Assembly (NCBI RefSeq): GCF_963675455.1
Contig: NZ_OY776217.1
Location: forward strand, 2,714,001-2,778,000
Source: Emcibacter sp.
GTDB lineage: Bacteria; Pseudomonadota; Alphaproteobacteria; Sphingomonadales; Emcibacteraceae
Direction of reading: 5' to 3'
DNA: 64,000 nucleotides
Below are positions 1 to 7,655 of this stretch, piece by piece (the stretch's first letter is position 1; the number at the start of each line of letters is the position of its first letter). The notes under the pieces were generated by a model that saw only the letters and a program-made list of their open reading frames with translations, was not told where the DNA came from and did no database searches. Both the position numbers and the translations under genes were made by a program.

Positions 1-261
1 AAAGCGGAAGCTGCGGAAGCAACGCAGGAAATAAAAACCGAAACTCCGGAGGCCCGCGAACCGGCCCCGAAGCAGAAGGAAGTTGTTAAGCCGGCTCCGG
101 CGCCGGAGAAAAAAGTTGAGACCAAGGCCGCACCTGCGCCCTCTCCCTTTGTCAATGTCATCGAAGTCGGCAGCAAGCCTGAGAAAAAAGATCAGGATGC
201 CGCCAGAGGTGATGACAAAAGTACAAAAAAAGGTTGGTGGCAAAGAACCTTTGGTGATTGA
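1..261 (+). CDS. rne: Ribonuclease E, C-terminal end (partial)
   Basis: The reading frame is open from the first base and stops with TGA at 259-261, so only the last 86 residues are visible. They are rich in Lys, Glu, Pro and Ala, as in the disordered scaffold region of RNase E that carries the RNA degradosome. The protein ends in KKGWWQRTFGD; a Gly-Trp-Trp-Gln ending is typical of alphaproteobacterial RNase E. The catalytic half lies outside the window. A hairpin terminator follows. The call rests on the C-terminal motif and composition, so it is good but not certain. Confidence 0.75.
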   Translation, partial: KAEAAEATQEIKTETPEAREPAPKQKEVVKPAPAPEKKVETKAAPAPSPFVNVIEVGSKPEKKDQDAARGDDKSTKKGWWQRTFGD

Positions 262-288
262 TTAACGTCGTAAAGTCACAATATAAAT

Positions 289-319
289 AAGGCCCAGTCA
301 TGATTGGGCCTTATTTTTT
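289..319 (+). terminator. Rho-independent terminator after rne
   Basis: AAGGCCCA at 289-296 pairs with TGGGCCTT at 305-312 around a short loop, followed by a T-run to 319. It lies 28 bases after the rne stop and before the next gene on the same strand. Confidence 0.85.
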
Positions 320-398
320 GTCTACATCCTGGTCTATGATGTACGGGGGTGTGGTGAGTTTTTATTTGACGTAATTCCGGAGGAACCATACCTTTACG

Positions 399-1868
399 AT
401 GATGTCTTTCATATCGGCAAAATCCGGGTTTTCCAGAATCCTCTCTGTCATACTCCCAATCAGTATGGTCCTGAGTTCCGTTGCCCATGCCCAGCGCGGC
501 GGCGGTTTGTCAATCCTCCGGGACGCGGAAATTGAAAAGACGATCCGGGATTTTTCAGAGCCCCTTTTTGAAGCGGCGGAACTAACCCCGGATTCGGTTG
601 ATACCTATCTTGTAAATGACAATACGCTCAATGCATTCGTGGCCGGCGGACAGAATATTTTCATCCATACCGGCCTGATTATCGAGGCAACCGACTATAA
701 CCAACTGGTTGGCGTCATTGCCCACGAAACCGGGCATATTACCGGCGGCCATATTTCTCGCTTTTCAGACGGCCTCAAAGGCGCCACGGCAATGACCATC
801 CTCGGCACTATTCTCGGAGCTGCCGCAATTGCGGCAGGTTCAGGAGATGCCGGCATGGCCCTGATGATGGGAGGACAGCACCTTGGGCAGAGAAGCTACC
901 TAAAGTACAGCAGGACCCAGGAATCCGCTGCCGACCAGGCCGGCCTGACCATACTGGAAAAGACACACCAGAGCGGTGAAGGCCTTATTACATTTCTTGA
1001 CTATCTTGGCGACCAGGAGCTGCTGAGTTCCTATCAGCAGGACCCCTACGCCCGCACCCATCCGGTCAGTATCGAGCGGATTTCAAAACTGCAGCAACGG
1101 GTCACCTCCTCGCCCTGGTACAAGGCGCCACCGGATCCTGTCGCGGAATACAAGTTCCGCCGCATGCAGGCCAAACTATTTGGCTATCTGAAGCCGGGTC
1201 AAACAACCCTGAACAAATATCCGCTGTCGGACCAGAGCGTCTTTGCCAAATATGCCAGGGCCTTCGCCTATCACAAGCTGCACCAGGTCCGGGAAGCCAT
1301 TGGCGAGATCAACTCGCTGATCGAGGCATATCCCAAAGACCCCTACTTCCATGAAACCAAAGGGCAAATTCTTTTTGAGAACGGATTTGTCAGGGAAGCC
1401 TCCGATGCTTACCGACTGGCGGTAAAATATCTGCCGAACAATGCCCTGATCCGGGTCACTTTTGCCCAGGCCCTGTTAGGGACAGAAGATGACAGCCTGG
1501 TTAGTGAGGCGCTGGAAAGTCTGGAATTTGCCCTGGCAAGAGATCCCAATAACTATTTTGCCTGGCTCCAGGCCTCCGTCGCCTATCATCGCAAAGGTAA
1601 TGAGGCCATGACCAGATATGCGACGGCCGAACGGTTTCTTCTGGCCGGTGATGTTCGCGGCGCAATGGTAAATGCCAAATTTGCCATGGATAGCCTGCCA
1701 AAGAACTCCAGTGAATGGATCAGGGCACAGGACATACTTGTCATCACCCAGTCAAATCTCAGCGATGAGGCTCAGAAGAAACTCCCTCCTCTCCCCGAAG
1801 ATAAACCGGATCAGGATAATCAGTTCAGGCAGACTTCTGCCAGAAGTGCCTTGCTCAAAGGATATTAA
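399..1868 (+). CDS. M48 family metalloprotease with TPR-like C-terminus (BepA-like)
   Basis: A predicted exported zinc protease of 489 residues. A hydrophobic signal segment (about residues 11-31) ends in AHAQ. The zinc site is HETGH at 109-113, and the third ligand is probably Glu175 in SRTQESAAD. The C-terminal half looks like helical TPR repeats. This layout matches the BepA/YfgC group, which degrades misassembled outer-membrane proteins such as LptD in the periplasm; that role is inferred from the family. GGAGGA at 379-384 precedes two adjacent ATGs (399 and 402), and either could be used. The DsbA-like gene follows after 13 bases, suggesting co-transcription and a shared envelope quality-control role. 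Confidence 0.88.
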   Translation: MMSFISAKSGFSRILSVILPISMVLSSVAHAQRGGGLSILRDAEIEKTIRDFSEPLFEAAELTPDSVDTYLVNDNTLNAFVAGGQNIFIHTGLIIEATDYNQLVGVIAHETGHITGGHISRFSDGLKGATAMTILGTILGAAAIAAGSGDAGMALMMGGQHLGQRSYLKYSRTQESAADQAGLTILEKTHQSGEGLITFLDYLGDQELLSSYQQDPYARTHPVSIERISKLQQRVTSSPWYKAPPDPVAEYKFRRMQAKLFGYLKPGQTTLNKYPLSDQSVFAKYARAFAYHKLHQVREAIGEINSLIEAYPKDPYFHETKGQILFENGFVREASDAYRLAVKYLPNNALIRVTFAQALLGTEDDSLVSEALESLEFALARDPNNYFAWLQASVAYHRKGNEAMTRYATAERFLLAGDVRGAMVNAKFAMDSLPKNSSEWIRAQDILVITQSNLSDEAQKKLPPLPEDKPDQDNQFRQTSARSALLKGY

Positions 1869-1881
1869 TCAGGAAAAAACA

Positions 1882-2631
1882 ATGAATTACAGATTTCCCA
1901 GACTCTGCCGGCTTGCCGGCAGCTATATTATTATAACCACATCGCTGCTCTTCAGTTCTTCTGCCATCTCTGAAGACGGCTCTTTTTCACCGGCACAGAA
2001 AAAGGAAATCAACAGCCTGATCCGTCAGTATATTCTTGATAATCCTGATATTATTCCTGAAGCGATAGGTATTCTTCAGCAAAGGCATACTTCAGAGGTT
2101 CTCAAACAGCTGCATGTCCCGATTTATCAAGACGGTGTGAGCTATATAGACGGCAATCCCGACGGTGATGTGACTGTGGTCGAGTTTCTTGACTATAACT
2201 GTAGTGTTTGCAAGAGCAGCTACGCCACCATCGAAAATCTGAAAAAGCAGGATCCTGACCTGCGGGTCATTTACAAGGAATATCCTATACTGGCGGAAAG
2301 TTCGGTTACCGCTGCCAAAGCCGTCCTTGCCGCCAAACGCCAGGGCAAATATCTGGAACTTCACCGGGCGCTGCTGGAAAACAGCAAACCGTTGACTGAA
2401 AAACTGATCTTCAAAATTGCCGCAGGTCTGGGCATTGACGAACAGAAACTCGCCATAGATATGCTCGATCCTCTGATCGAAAGAACCCTTCAGGAAAATT
2501 CCGCCCTCGGAGAACGCCTGAATATAACCGGCACTCCCAGCTTTATCATCGGAGACAATATCCTGGTCGGCGGTTACCGCCTGCCAACCCTGAAGCAGGC
2601 TGTGGCAGACGCCCGGGCGAGAGAAGAATAA
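1882..2631 (+). CDS. DsbA family thiol:disulfide oxidoreductase
   Basis: A 249-residue exported thioredoxin-fold protein. The N-terminus has a signal-like hydrophobic stretch (about 12-30). The redox motif is CSVC at 107-110, and the cis-proline loop is TGTPSF with Pro219. A helical N-terminal region at 35-80 resembles the ScsC/Com1-type dimerisation segment. It probably makes or isomerises disulfides in the periplasm; LptD, encoded nearby, has cysteines, but a link is only inference. The ATG at 1882 is chosen because upstream in-frame codons overlap the protease gene. A terminator follows directly. Confidence 0.88.
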   Translation: MNYRFPRLCRLAGSYIIITTSLLFSSSAISEDGSFSPAQKKEINSLIRQYILDNPDIIPEAIGILQQRHTSEVLKQLHVPIYQDGVSYIDGNPDGDVTVVEFLDYNCSVCKSSYATIENLKKQDPDLRVIYKEYPILAESSVTAAKAVLAAKRQGKYLELHRALLENSKPLTEKLIFKIAAGLGIDEQKLAIDMLDPLIERTLQENSALGERLNITGTPSFIIGDNILVGGYRLPTLKQAVADARAREE

Positions 2632-2640
2632 CCACCCAAT

Positions 2641-2672
2641 AAAAAAGGCTCCGTATAAAACGGAGCCTTTTC
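2641..2672. terminator. Bidirectional terminator between dsbA-like gene and ndk
   Basis: AAAGGCTCCG at 2644-2653 pairs with CGGAGCCTTT at 2661-2670 across a TATAAAA loop. It is flanked by A-runs and T-runs, so it can end transcription of both convergent genes. Confidence 0.85.
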
Positions 2673-2693
2673 AACATCAGACGTGTTTCCTGA

Positions 2694-3116
2694 TCAGCCG
2701 ACGATTTCATCATCGTTGAAGAAGAATTTGATCTCGATTTCAGCATTTTCCTGGGAATCTGAACCGTGAACGGAATTTTCGCCGATGGACAGGGCGTATT
2801 CCTTGCGGATGGTTCCGGGGGCAGCTTCTTCAGGGTTAGTTGCACCCATGATCTCGCGGTTGCGGGCCACGGCATCTTCACCTTCCAGAACCTGAACAAC
2901 AACCGGTTCTGACATCATGAACTCCACCAGTTCGCCAAAGAAAGGACGTTCCTTGTGAACGGCGTAAAAACCTTCAGCCTGTTCTTTGGTCATGCGGATG
3001 CGCTTGGAAGCGACAACACGAAGGCCGCCGTCTTCAAGCTTTTTAGTCACAGCACCGGTCAGGTTGCGTTTGGTGGCATCTGGTTTGATGATGGAAAAGG
3101 TGCGTTGGATAGCCAT
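2694..3116 (-). CDS. ndk: Nucleoside diphosphate kinase
   Basis: A cytosolic enzyme that moves the gamma-phosphate from one NTP to another NDP through a phosphohistidine. The 140-residue length is normal. It starts MAIQRTFSIIKPDA, and the catalytic His117 lies in NSVHGSDS. A clear AAGGAC ribosome site precedes the ATG. It is transcribed divergently from the ABC-F gene; the shared intergenic region carries two inverted repeats. Confidence 0.97.
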   Translation of the reverse strand: MAIQRTFSIIKPDATKRNLTGAVTKKLEDGGLRVVASKRIRMTKEQAEGFYAVHKERPFFGELVEFMMSEPVVVQVLEGEDAVARNREIMGATNPEEAAPGTIRKEYALSIGENSVHGSDSQENAEIEIKFFFNDDEIVG

Positions 3117-3148
3117 ATTTATAGTCCTTGAGTTAATTTAACAGCAGT

Positions 3149-3208
3149 TTGCGGCGGTTTATAGTGTGTTCCGCAACTTTGTGCAACAGTAGAAATGATC
3201 CGTTGCAC
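3149..3208. promoter_or_regulatory. Two inverted repeats in the ndk / ABC-F divergent promoter region
   Basis: TTGCGG at 3149-3154 is mirrored by CCGCAA at 3171-3176. GTGCAAC at 3181-3187 is mirrored by GTTGCAC at 3202-3208, followed by TTTT. Both lie between the divergent genes and could be operators or leader hairpins. No regulator is identified. Confidence 0.4.
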
Positions 3209-3258
3209 TTTTAAGAAATCCTGTTAAATCCTGTAGTCCAATTAACCGGAAAGAAAAT

Positions 3259-5136
3259 ATGTTACAAATTCAGGAAGTCAGTTACCGTGTTGGCGGGAAA
3301 TTACTATTGGACGGTGCCTCGGCCCGCATCCCGGCCGGCCATAAGGTGGGGATTGTCGGACGCAATGGCGCCGGCAAGTCAACCCTCCTTCGACTGATAT
3401 CCGGTGCGCTTGAAGTGGACAGCGGCCGTATACAGATACAGAACAGGGTTCGACTGGGTCAGGTGGCCCAGGAGGCACCGGGCGGGCCTGAAAGCCTGCT
3501 GGAGACGGTTCTGGAGGCTGATCAGGAATTACAGTCCCTTGAAACGCAGGCCAAGACGGAAACCGATCCGCACAAGATTGCCGAAATACATAACCGCCTG
3601 GCAGACATCGATGCCCATACCGCGGTTTCCCGCGCCGCCAGCATCCTGGCCGGTCTTGGTTTCGACGATGAGGCCCAGGCACGTCCCTGTTCGTCCTTTT
3701 CCGGCGGCTGGCGCATGCGTGTTGCCCTGGCCTGTACCCTGTTTACCCGCCCGGACCTGTTGCTGCTTGACGAACCGACCAACTATCTGGACCTTGAAGG
3801 TGTCATGTGGCTTGAAAATTTCATTCGCACCTACCCCTTTACCGTAATTATCGTGAGCCATGACCGGGACCTGCTCAACAGTTCCGTGTCCGCCATACTC
3901 CATCTTGATCAGCACAAGCTGAAGCTATACACAGGCGGCTACGACAATTTCGAGAAATTAAGACGCGAGCAACTGGCCCTGAAACAGGCTGATATCGTCA
4001 AGCAGGAAGCTGCCAGAAAACACCTGCAAAGCTTTATCGATCGTTTCAAGGCCAAGGCCAGCAAGGCCAAACAGGCACAGAGCCGGGTCAAGATGCTGGA
4101 AAAAATGGGCCCACTCGAGTCAATTATCGAGGAAAGGGGATTTTCATTCGAATTTCCCAATCCCGCTCCCTTGGCACCTCCCCTGTTGACGGTCGAAAAT
4201 GGCGAAGTGGGATACAATACAGATAGCCCGGTTCTGAGCCGCCTGAACCTGCGCATGGATATGGATGACCGCATCGCCCTTCTGGGTCAGAATGGCAATG
4301 GTAAATCCACATTCGCAAAACTGGTTGCCGGCCGGCTCGAGCTCATGAACGGGGAATTGAAAAAATCCGGCAAACTGGAAGTCGGTTATTTTGCCCAGCA
4401 TCAGCTGGATGAGCTTAATCCCAAAGGTACCCCGCTCAGCCATCTGACAGAGCGCATGCCGGATATAGCGCAGAGCAAGGTCAGAGCCAAACTGGGAAGT
4501 TTCAGCTTTGGCGCCGACAAGGCGGAAACCGTGGTGGAAAATCTCTCCGGCGGTGAAAAAGCCCGCTTGTTATTTTGTATCATGAGCCTTCGCGCCCCGC
4601 ACATCCTGATCCTTGACGAGCCGACAAACCACCTTGATGTGGAAAGTCGTGAAGCGCTGGTTCATGCCATCAACGGCTATGAAGGCGCCGTTATCATGAT
4701 CAGCCACGACAGGCACCTGATCGAAGCCTGTGCCGACCGCCTGTGGCTTGTCCACGACGGAACTGTGACACCTTACGAAGGCGATATGGAAGACTACCGG
4801 AAATTCATCCTGCGCCAACGCGCCGGCAGCAAACCGGAAAAATCAAAAAAGACCAATCAACCCATTCAGTCAGACAATCATCAGGTCGAGTTGGAAAAAC
4901 TTGAAAAACAGGCGGCAAAACTGGAACGGAACATTGAAACCCTTGAGCAGGAAATCGCCAAATATGACCGGGCGCTGAAAAATCCAAAGCTTTATGATCA
5001 CGACGATCCCAAGTCGAGGGCCGCCCTGAAGAAATTTACCCAGGAAAGAGCCGATCTGTCGCAACAGCTGGAAGATAAAGAAGCTGACTGGGTTGAAATC
5101 AGCGAAAAACTGGAGAAACATCTCAAGCGTGCATAA
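3259..5136 (+). CDS. ABC-F family ATPase (YheS/Uup-like)
   Basis: A soluble tandem-ABC protein of 625 residues with no membrane segments. Domain 1 has Walker A GRNGAGKST (34-42), signature SFSGG (146-150) and DEPTNYLD (171-178). A basic linker (about 235-285) follows. Domain 2 has Walker A GQNGNGKST (343-351), LSGGE (429-433) and DEPTNHLD (453-460). A charged coiled coil fills about 530-620. ABC-F proteins bind the ribosomal E site and act on stalled or slow translation; length and C-terminal coil fit the YheS/Uup side of the family. The exact substrate is unknown. Confidence 0.92.
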   Translation: MLQIQEVSYRVGGKLLLDGASARIPAGHKVGIVGRNGAGKSTLLRLISGALEVDSGRIQIQNRVRLGQVAQEAPGGPESLLETVLEADQELQSLETQAKTETDPHKIAEIHNRLADIDAHTAVSRAASILAGLGFDDEAQARPCSSFSGGWRMRVALACTLFTRPDLLLLDEPTNYLDLEGVMWLENFIRTYPFTVIIVSHDRDLLNSSVSAILHLDQHKLKLYTGGYDNFEKLRREQLALKQADIVKQEAARKHLQSFIDRFKAKASKAKQAQSRVKMLEKMGPLESIIEERGFSFEFPNPAPLAPPLLTVENGEVGYNTDSPVLSRLNLRMDMDDRIALLGQNGNGKSTFAKLVAGRLELMNGELKKSGKLEVGYFAQHQLDELNPKGTPLSHLTERMPDIAQSKVRAKLGSFSFGADKAETVVENLSGGEKARLLFCIMSLRAPHILILDEPTNHLDVESREALVHAINGYEGAVIMISHDRHLIEACADRLWLVHDGTVTPYEGDMEDYRKFILRQRAGSKPEKSKKTNQPIQSDNHQVELEKLEKQAAKLERNIETLEQEIAKYDRALKNPKLYDHDDPKSRAALKKFTQERADLSQQLEDKEADWVEISEKLEKHLKRA

Positions 5137-5191
5137 AGTAGTTAAATTTTTACATGAATATTAACGCTGATTTTACCTCCCATAGATATAC

Positions 5192-5530
5192 ATGTATGTA
5201 AAGACGTTAAGTTACAAGCAAGGGTATGGAACAAGTAACTTTATATATGTGGTGAAAGTAATGCAGCAGGACGGCTTGACAGCGTTAAAAAGATTTGAAG
5301 TTTCGCTCTACAACCAGCAGGTGCGTGACTATGAAAGGAAAGGTCGCGTTCATCCCAGCTTTGACACTTCCTGGGCAGATTTGAACTTCTTTACCTTCGA
5401 ATGCAGTACAGCTGAAGAAGCTCTCAGCCAGATCGAAAAGAAATATCCTTCCCGCAAGGGGTTCGTGGTCAGCCAGATCATTGAAGTGAAGGAATTCGAG
5501 TTTGTGAGACCGACCGGGGTCAGGGTATAG
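5192..5530 (+). CDS. Conserved-looking small hypothetical protein
   Basis: A 112-residue protein I do not recognise. It has no signal peptide, membrane segment or metal-binding cysteine cluster. The N-terminal 80 residues are rich in Tyr, Phe and Lys, and a helix-like stretch (about 74-88, TAEEALSQIEKKYP) is followed by a beta-rich end. It starts 55 bases after the ABC-F gene and its stop lies one base from the stop of convergent holC. The ribosome site is weak. Codon use looks like the neighbours, so it is probably real, but the function is unknown. Confidence 0.6.
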   Translation: MYVKTLSYKQGYGTSNFIYVVKVMQQDGLTALKRFEVSLYNQQVRDYERKGRVHPSFDTSWADLNFFTFECSTAEEALSQIEKKYPSRKGFVVSQIIEVKEFEFVRPTGVRV

Positions 5531-5531
5531 A

Positions 5532-5984
5532 TCAGCTGTCTTTCCGGGACCACCCGCCGGAATCTGTCTGTTGCCAGTAGGTCAACGTATGACCTGCAGC
5601 TTTATAAGTTGTCCAACGATTGCGAGCAGCCTGCAGCATATCAGGGTTTGTTCCGTCAAACATTTCGAGAATTCTGGCATATGCCGATAAATCCTCCAGG
5701 CTCCTGCCATCCGCCAGAACAAGAATATCCGCATCATTGGGATTGTCATTTTCCGTTGTAATATAAACGGGCTGACTTCCCGCCCACTTGCTGCCTTTGC
5801 AACCATGGGGAAGAAAGCTTGCCGGATCATAAGTCCAGAGGGCCTGATCCAGTTCTTCCATACTCTCCCGGCTTCCTGTCATGACAACAGCCCGGTGCCC
5901 CCGCTCCAGAACCTTATCCAGAAGTTTCGGCAGGGCTTCGAGCAGGGTTTGGCGCTGCAGGTGATAGAAGCTGATATCGCTCAT
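5532..5984 (-). CDS. holC: DNA polymerase III subunit chi
   Basis: A 150-residue protein matching the chi subunit, which ties the clamp-loader complex to single-stranded DNA binding protein during replication. Family features are the start MSDISFYHLQ, the SFLPHG segment around 56-61 and the ADILVLADG strand. The ATG shares one base with the pepA stop (TGATG), so the two are translationally coupled. pepA-holC order is common in proteobacteria. Confidence 0.9.
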   Translation of the reverse strand: MSDISFYHLQRQTLLEALPKLLDKVLERGHRAVVMTGSRESMEELDQALWTYDPASFLPHGCKGSKWAGSQPVYITTENDNPNDADILVLADGRSLEDLSAYARILEMFDGTNPDMLQAARNRWTTYKAAGHTLTYWQQTDSGGWSRKDS

Positions 5985-7474
5985 CAGTCTTCGTAGTTTT
6001 CCTGTATAAACCGGTCAAGCAGCCTGACCCCGTAACCGGTTGCACCCTTGTCAGCCAAATCAGACGGGGTCTGTTTCCAGGCAGTGCCGGCAATATCGAT
6101 ATGGACCCAGGGAACATCATTGACAAAGCGCTGCAGGAACTGCGCTGCGGTGATACTTCCGGCATATTTGTTGCCCATGTTTTTCATGTCTGCAATATCA
6201 GAATTGATCAGTTCGTCGTAGGCGGGACCAATCGGCATGCGCCAGACAGCTTCCCCGACTTCTTCGCCGGCCTTGAAGAGCTGCTCGGAGATCTTGTCAT
6301 CGTTGGAAAAAATACCCGCATATTCCTGGCCGAGAGCAACCATCATGGCGCCGGTCAGGGTAGCCAGGTCAATCATGAATTTGGGTTTGAACCTGTCCTG
6401 TGTGTACCACAGCGCATCGCAAAGAACCAGACGCCCTTCGGCATCGGTATTGATCACTTCTATGGTTTGGCCGGACATGCTGGTCACAACGTCACCAGGC
6501 CGCTGGGCCGTTCCGGAGGGCATGTTTTCAACCAGACCGACAACACCAATGACATTCGCCTTCGCCTTGCGGCCGGCAAGGGCTTTCATTAATCCGACGA
6601 CGGCGGCGGAACCGCCCATGTCAAATTTCATATCTTCCATTCCGGCCCCCGGTTTCAGGCTGATCCCGCCGGTGTCAAAGGTCACGCCTTTGCCGATAAA
6701 GGCAAGAGGTGCTTTTTTCTTGTCGAGACCATTCCAGCGCATAATGACCAGATGGGATTCACTGGCACTGCCCTGCCCGACCCCAAGCAGGGCCCCCATG
6801 CCGAGTTCTTCCATTTCGTCTTCGCCAAGCACTTCCACATCAACGCCAAGATCAGAAAGTTCCCTGATATGTTCCACATAACTTTCTGGGTAGATCACAT
6901 TACCTGGTTCGGTAACAAGGTCACGGGCAAAAAGCACACCGTCAGCCACCTTGTCCAAAGGTCCGAAAACAGTTTCCGCCCTGGACGGTGCCGAACATAA
7001 CACATTGAAAAGGATCACGGTTGGCTTCTTGTCTTCCGGTTCCTTTGTCCTGTATTTATCAAAGCGATAGCGGCGGAGTCTGGCGCCAAAAGCAACATTC
7101 GCGGCCACTTCCTCGGCGCTCATGTCTGCTTTTTTCAGTGCCTCGGCGGCAACGGAGATTTCTTCCTCGCCGCAGGACATGAGCCGGGCAATAATTTTAC
7201 CGCCGGCCTGCTGCATTTTGAGATCATTCAGATCATCAGCGTTTCCGAGACCCATGACATAGACATTCCGCACCTCCAGGCCCGCCGGTGCGGGAACGGC
7301 CAAAAACTCTCCAAATTTCCCTTTGAACCTGGCAGCACCCAGGGCCCGGGACAACTGACCGCCCATTTCCTTGTCAACTTTTCTGGCAAAAGAGGAAAGT
7401 CTGCAGTCATTGTAGGCGAAGGTTACCAAATTGCCTTTTGCGGGAAGATCGGTTTTCAGGAAATTTATTTTCAT
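5984..7474 (-). CDS. pepA: Leucyl aminopeptidase (M17 family)
   Basis: A cytosolic two-metal aminopeptidase of 496 residues, the usual length. Metal and catalytic residues are visible in GKGVTFDTGG (Lys262, Asp267), MKFDMGGSA (Asp285) and NTDAEGRLVL (Asp344, Glu346, Arg348). It removes N-terminal residues from peptides; in some species PepA also binds DNA at recombination sites. It is the first gene of a pair with holC and is divergent from lptD across 181 bases. Confidence 0.96.
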   Translation of the reverse strand: MKINFLKTDLPAKGNLVTFAYNDCRLSSFARKVDKEMGGQLSRALGAARFKGKFGEFLAVPAPAGLEVRNVYVMGLGNADDLNDLKMQQAGGKIIARLMSCGEEEISVAAEALKKADMSAEEVAANVAFGARLRRYRFDKYRTKEPEDKKPTVILFNVLCSAPSRAETVFGPLDKVADGVLFARDLVTEPGNVIYPESYVEHIRELSDLGVDVEVLGEDEMEELGMGALLGVGQGSASESHLVIMRWNGLDKKKAPLAFIGKGVTFDTGGISLKPGAGMEDMKFDMGGSAAVVGLMKALAGRKAKANVIGVVGLVENMPSGTAQRPGDVVTSMSGQTIEVINTDAEGRLVLCDALWYTQDRFKPKFMIDLATLTGAMMVALGQEYAGIFSNDDKISEQLFKAGEEVGEAVWRMPIGPAYDELINSDIADMKNMGNKYAGSITAAQFLQRFVNDVPWVHIDIAGTAWKQTPSDLADKGATGYGVRLLDRFIQENYED

Positions 7475-7655
7475 CTTTGCCTCAATTATGTCTAGGTCAC
7501 TTCTAAAATATTCATCTAAAAGAGATAGACCTGCGCACCGTGATGTTCAAGAAGAAACTCCCGTTAAACGAATTTCCGAATAAAAAATCCCTTCCGCCAG
7601 CATTTCAGTAAATTAAGGTAGGCAAGAAAAACAAAAATCTGTAAAACAGGCCTTC

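Noticed and set aside
83..265. A 60-codon Arg/Pro-rich frame at the left edge
   Set aside because: It is the out-of-frame shadow of the RNase E tail, which reads through in another frame with the conserved GWWQ ending.
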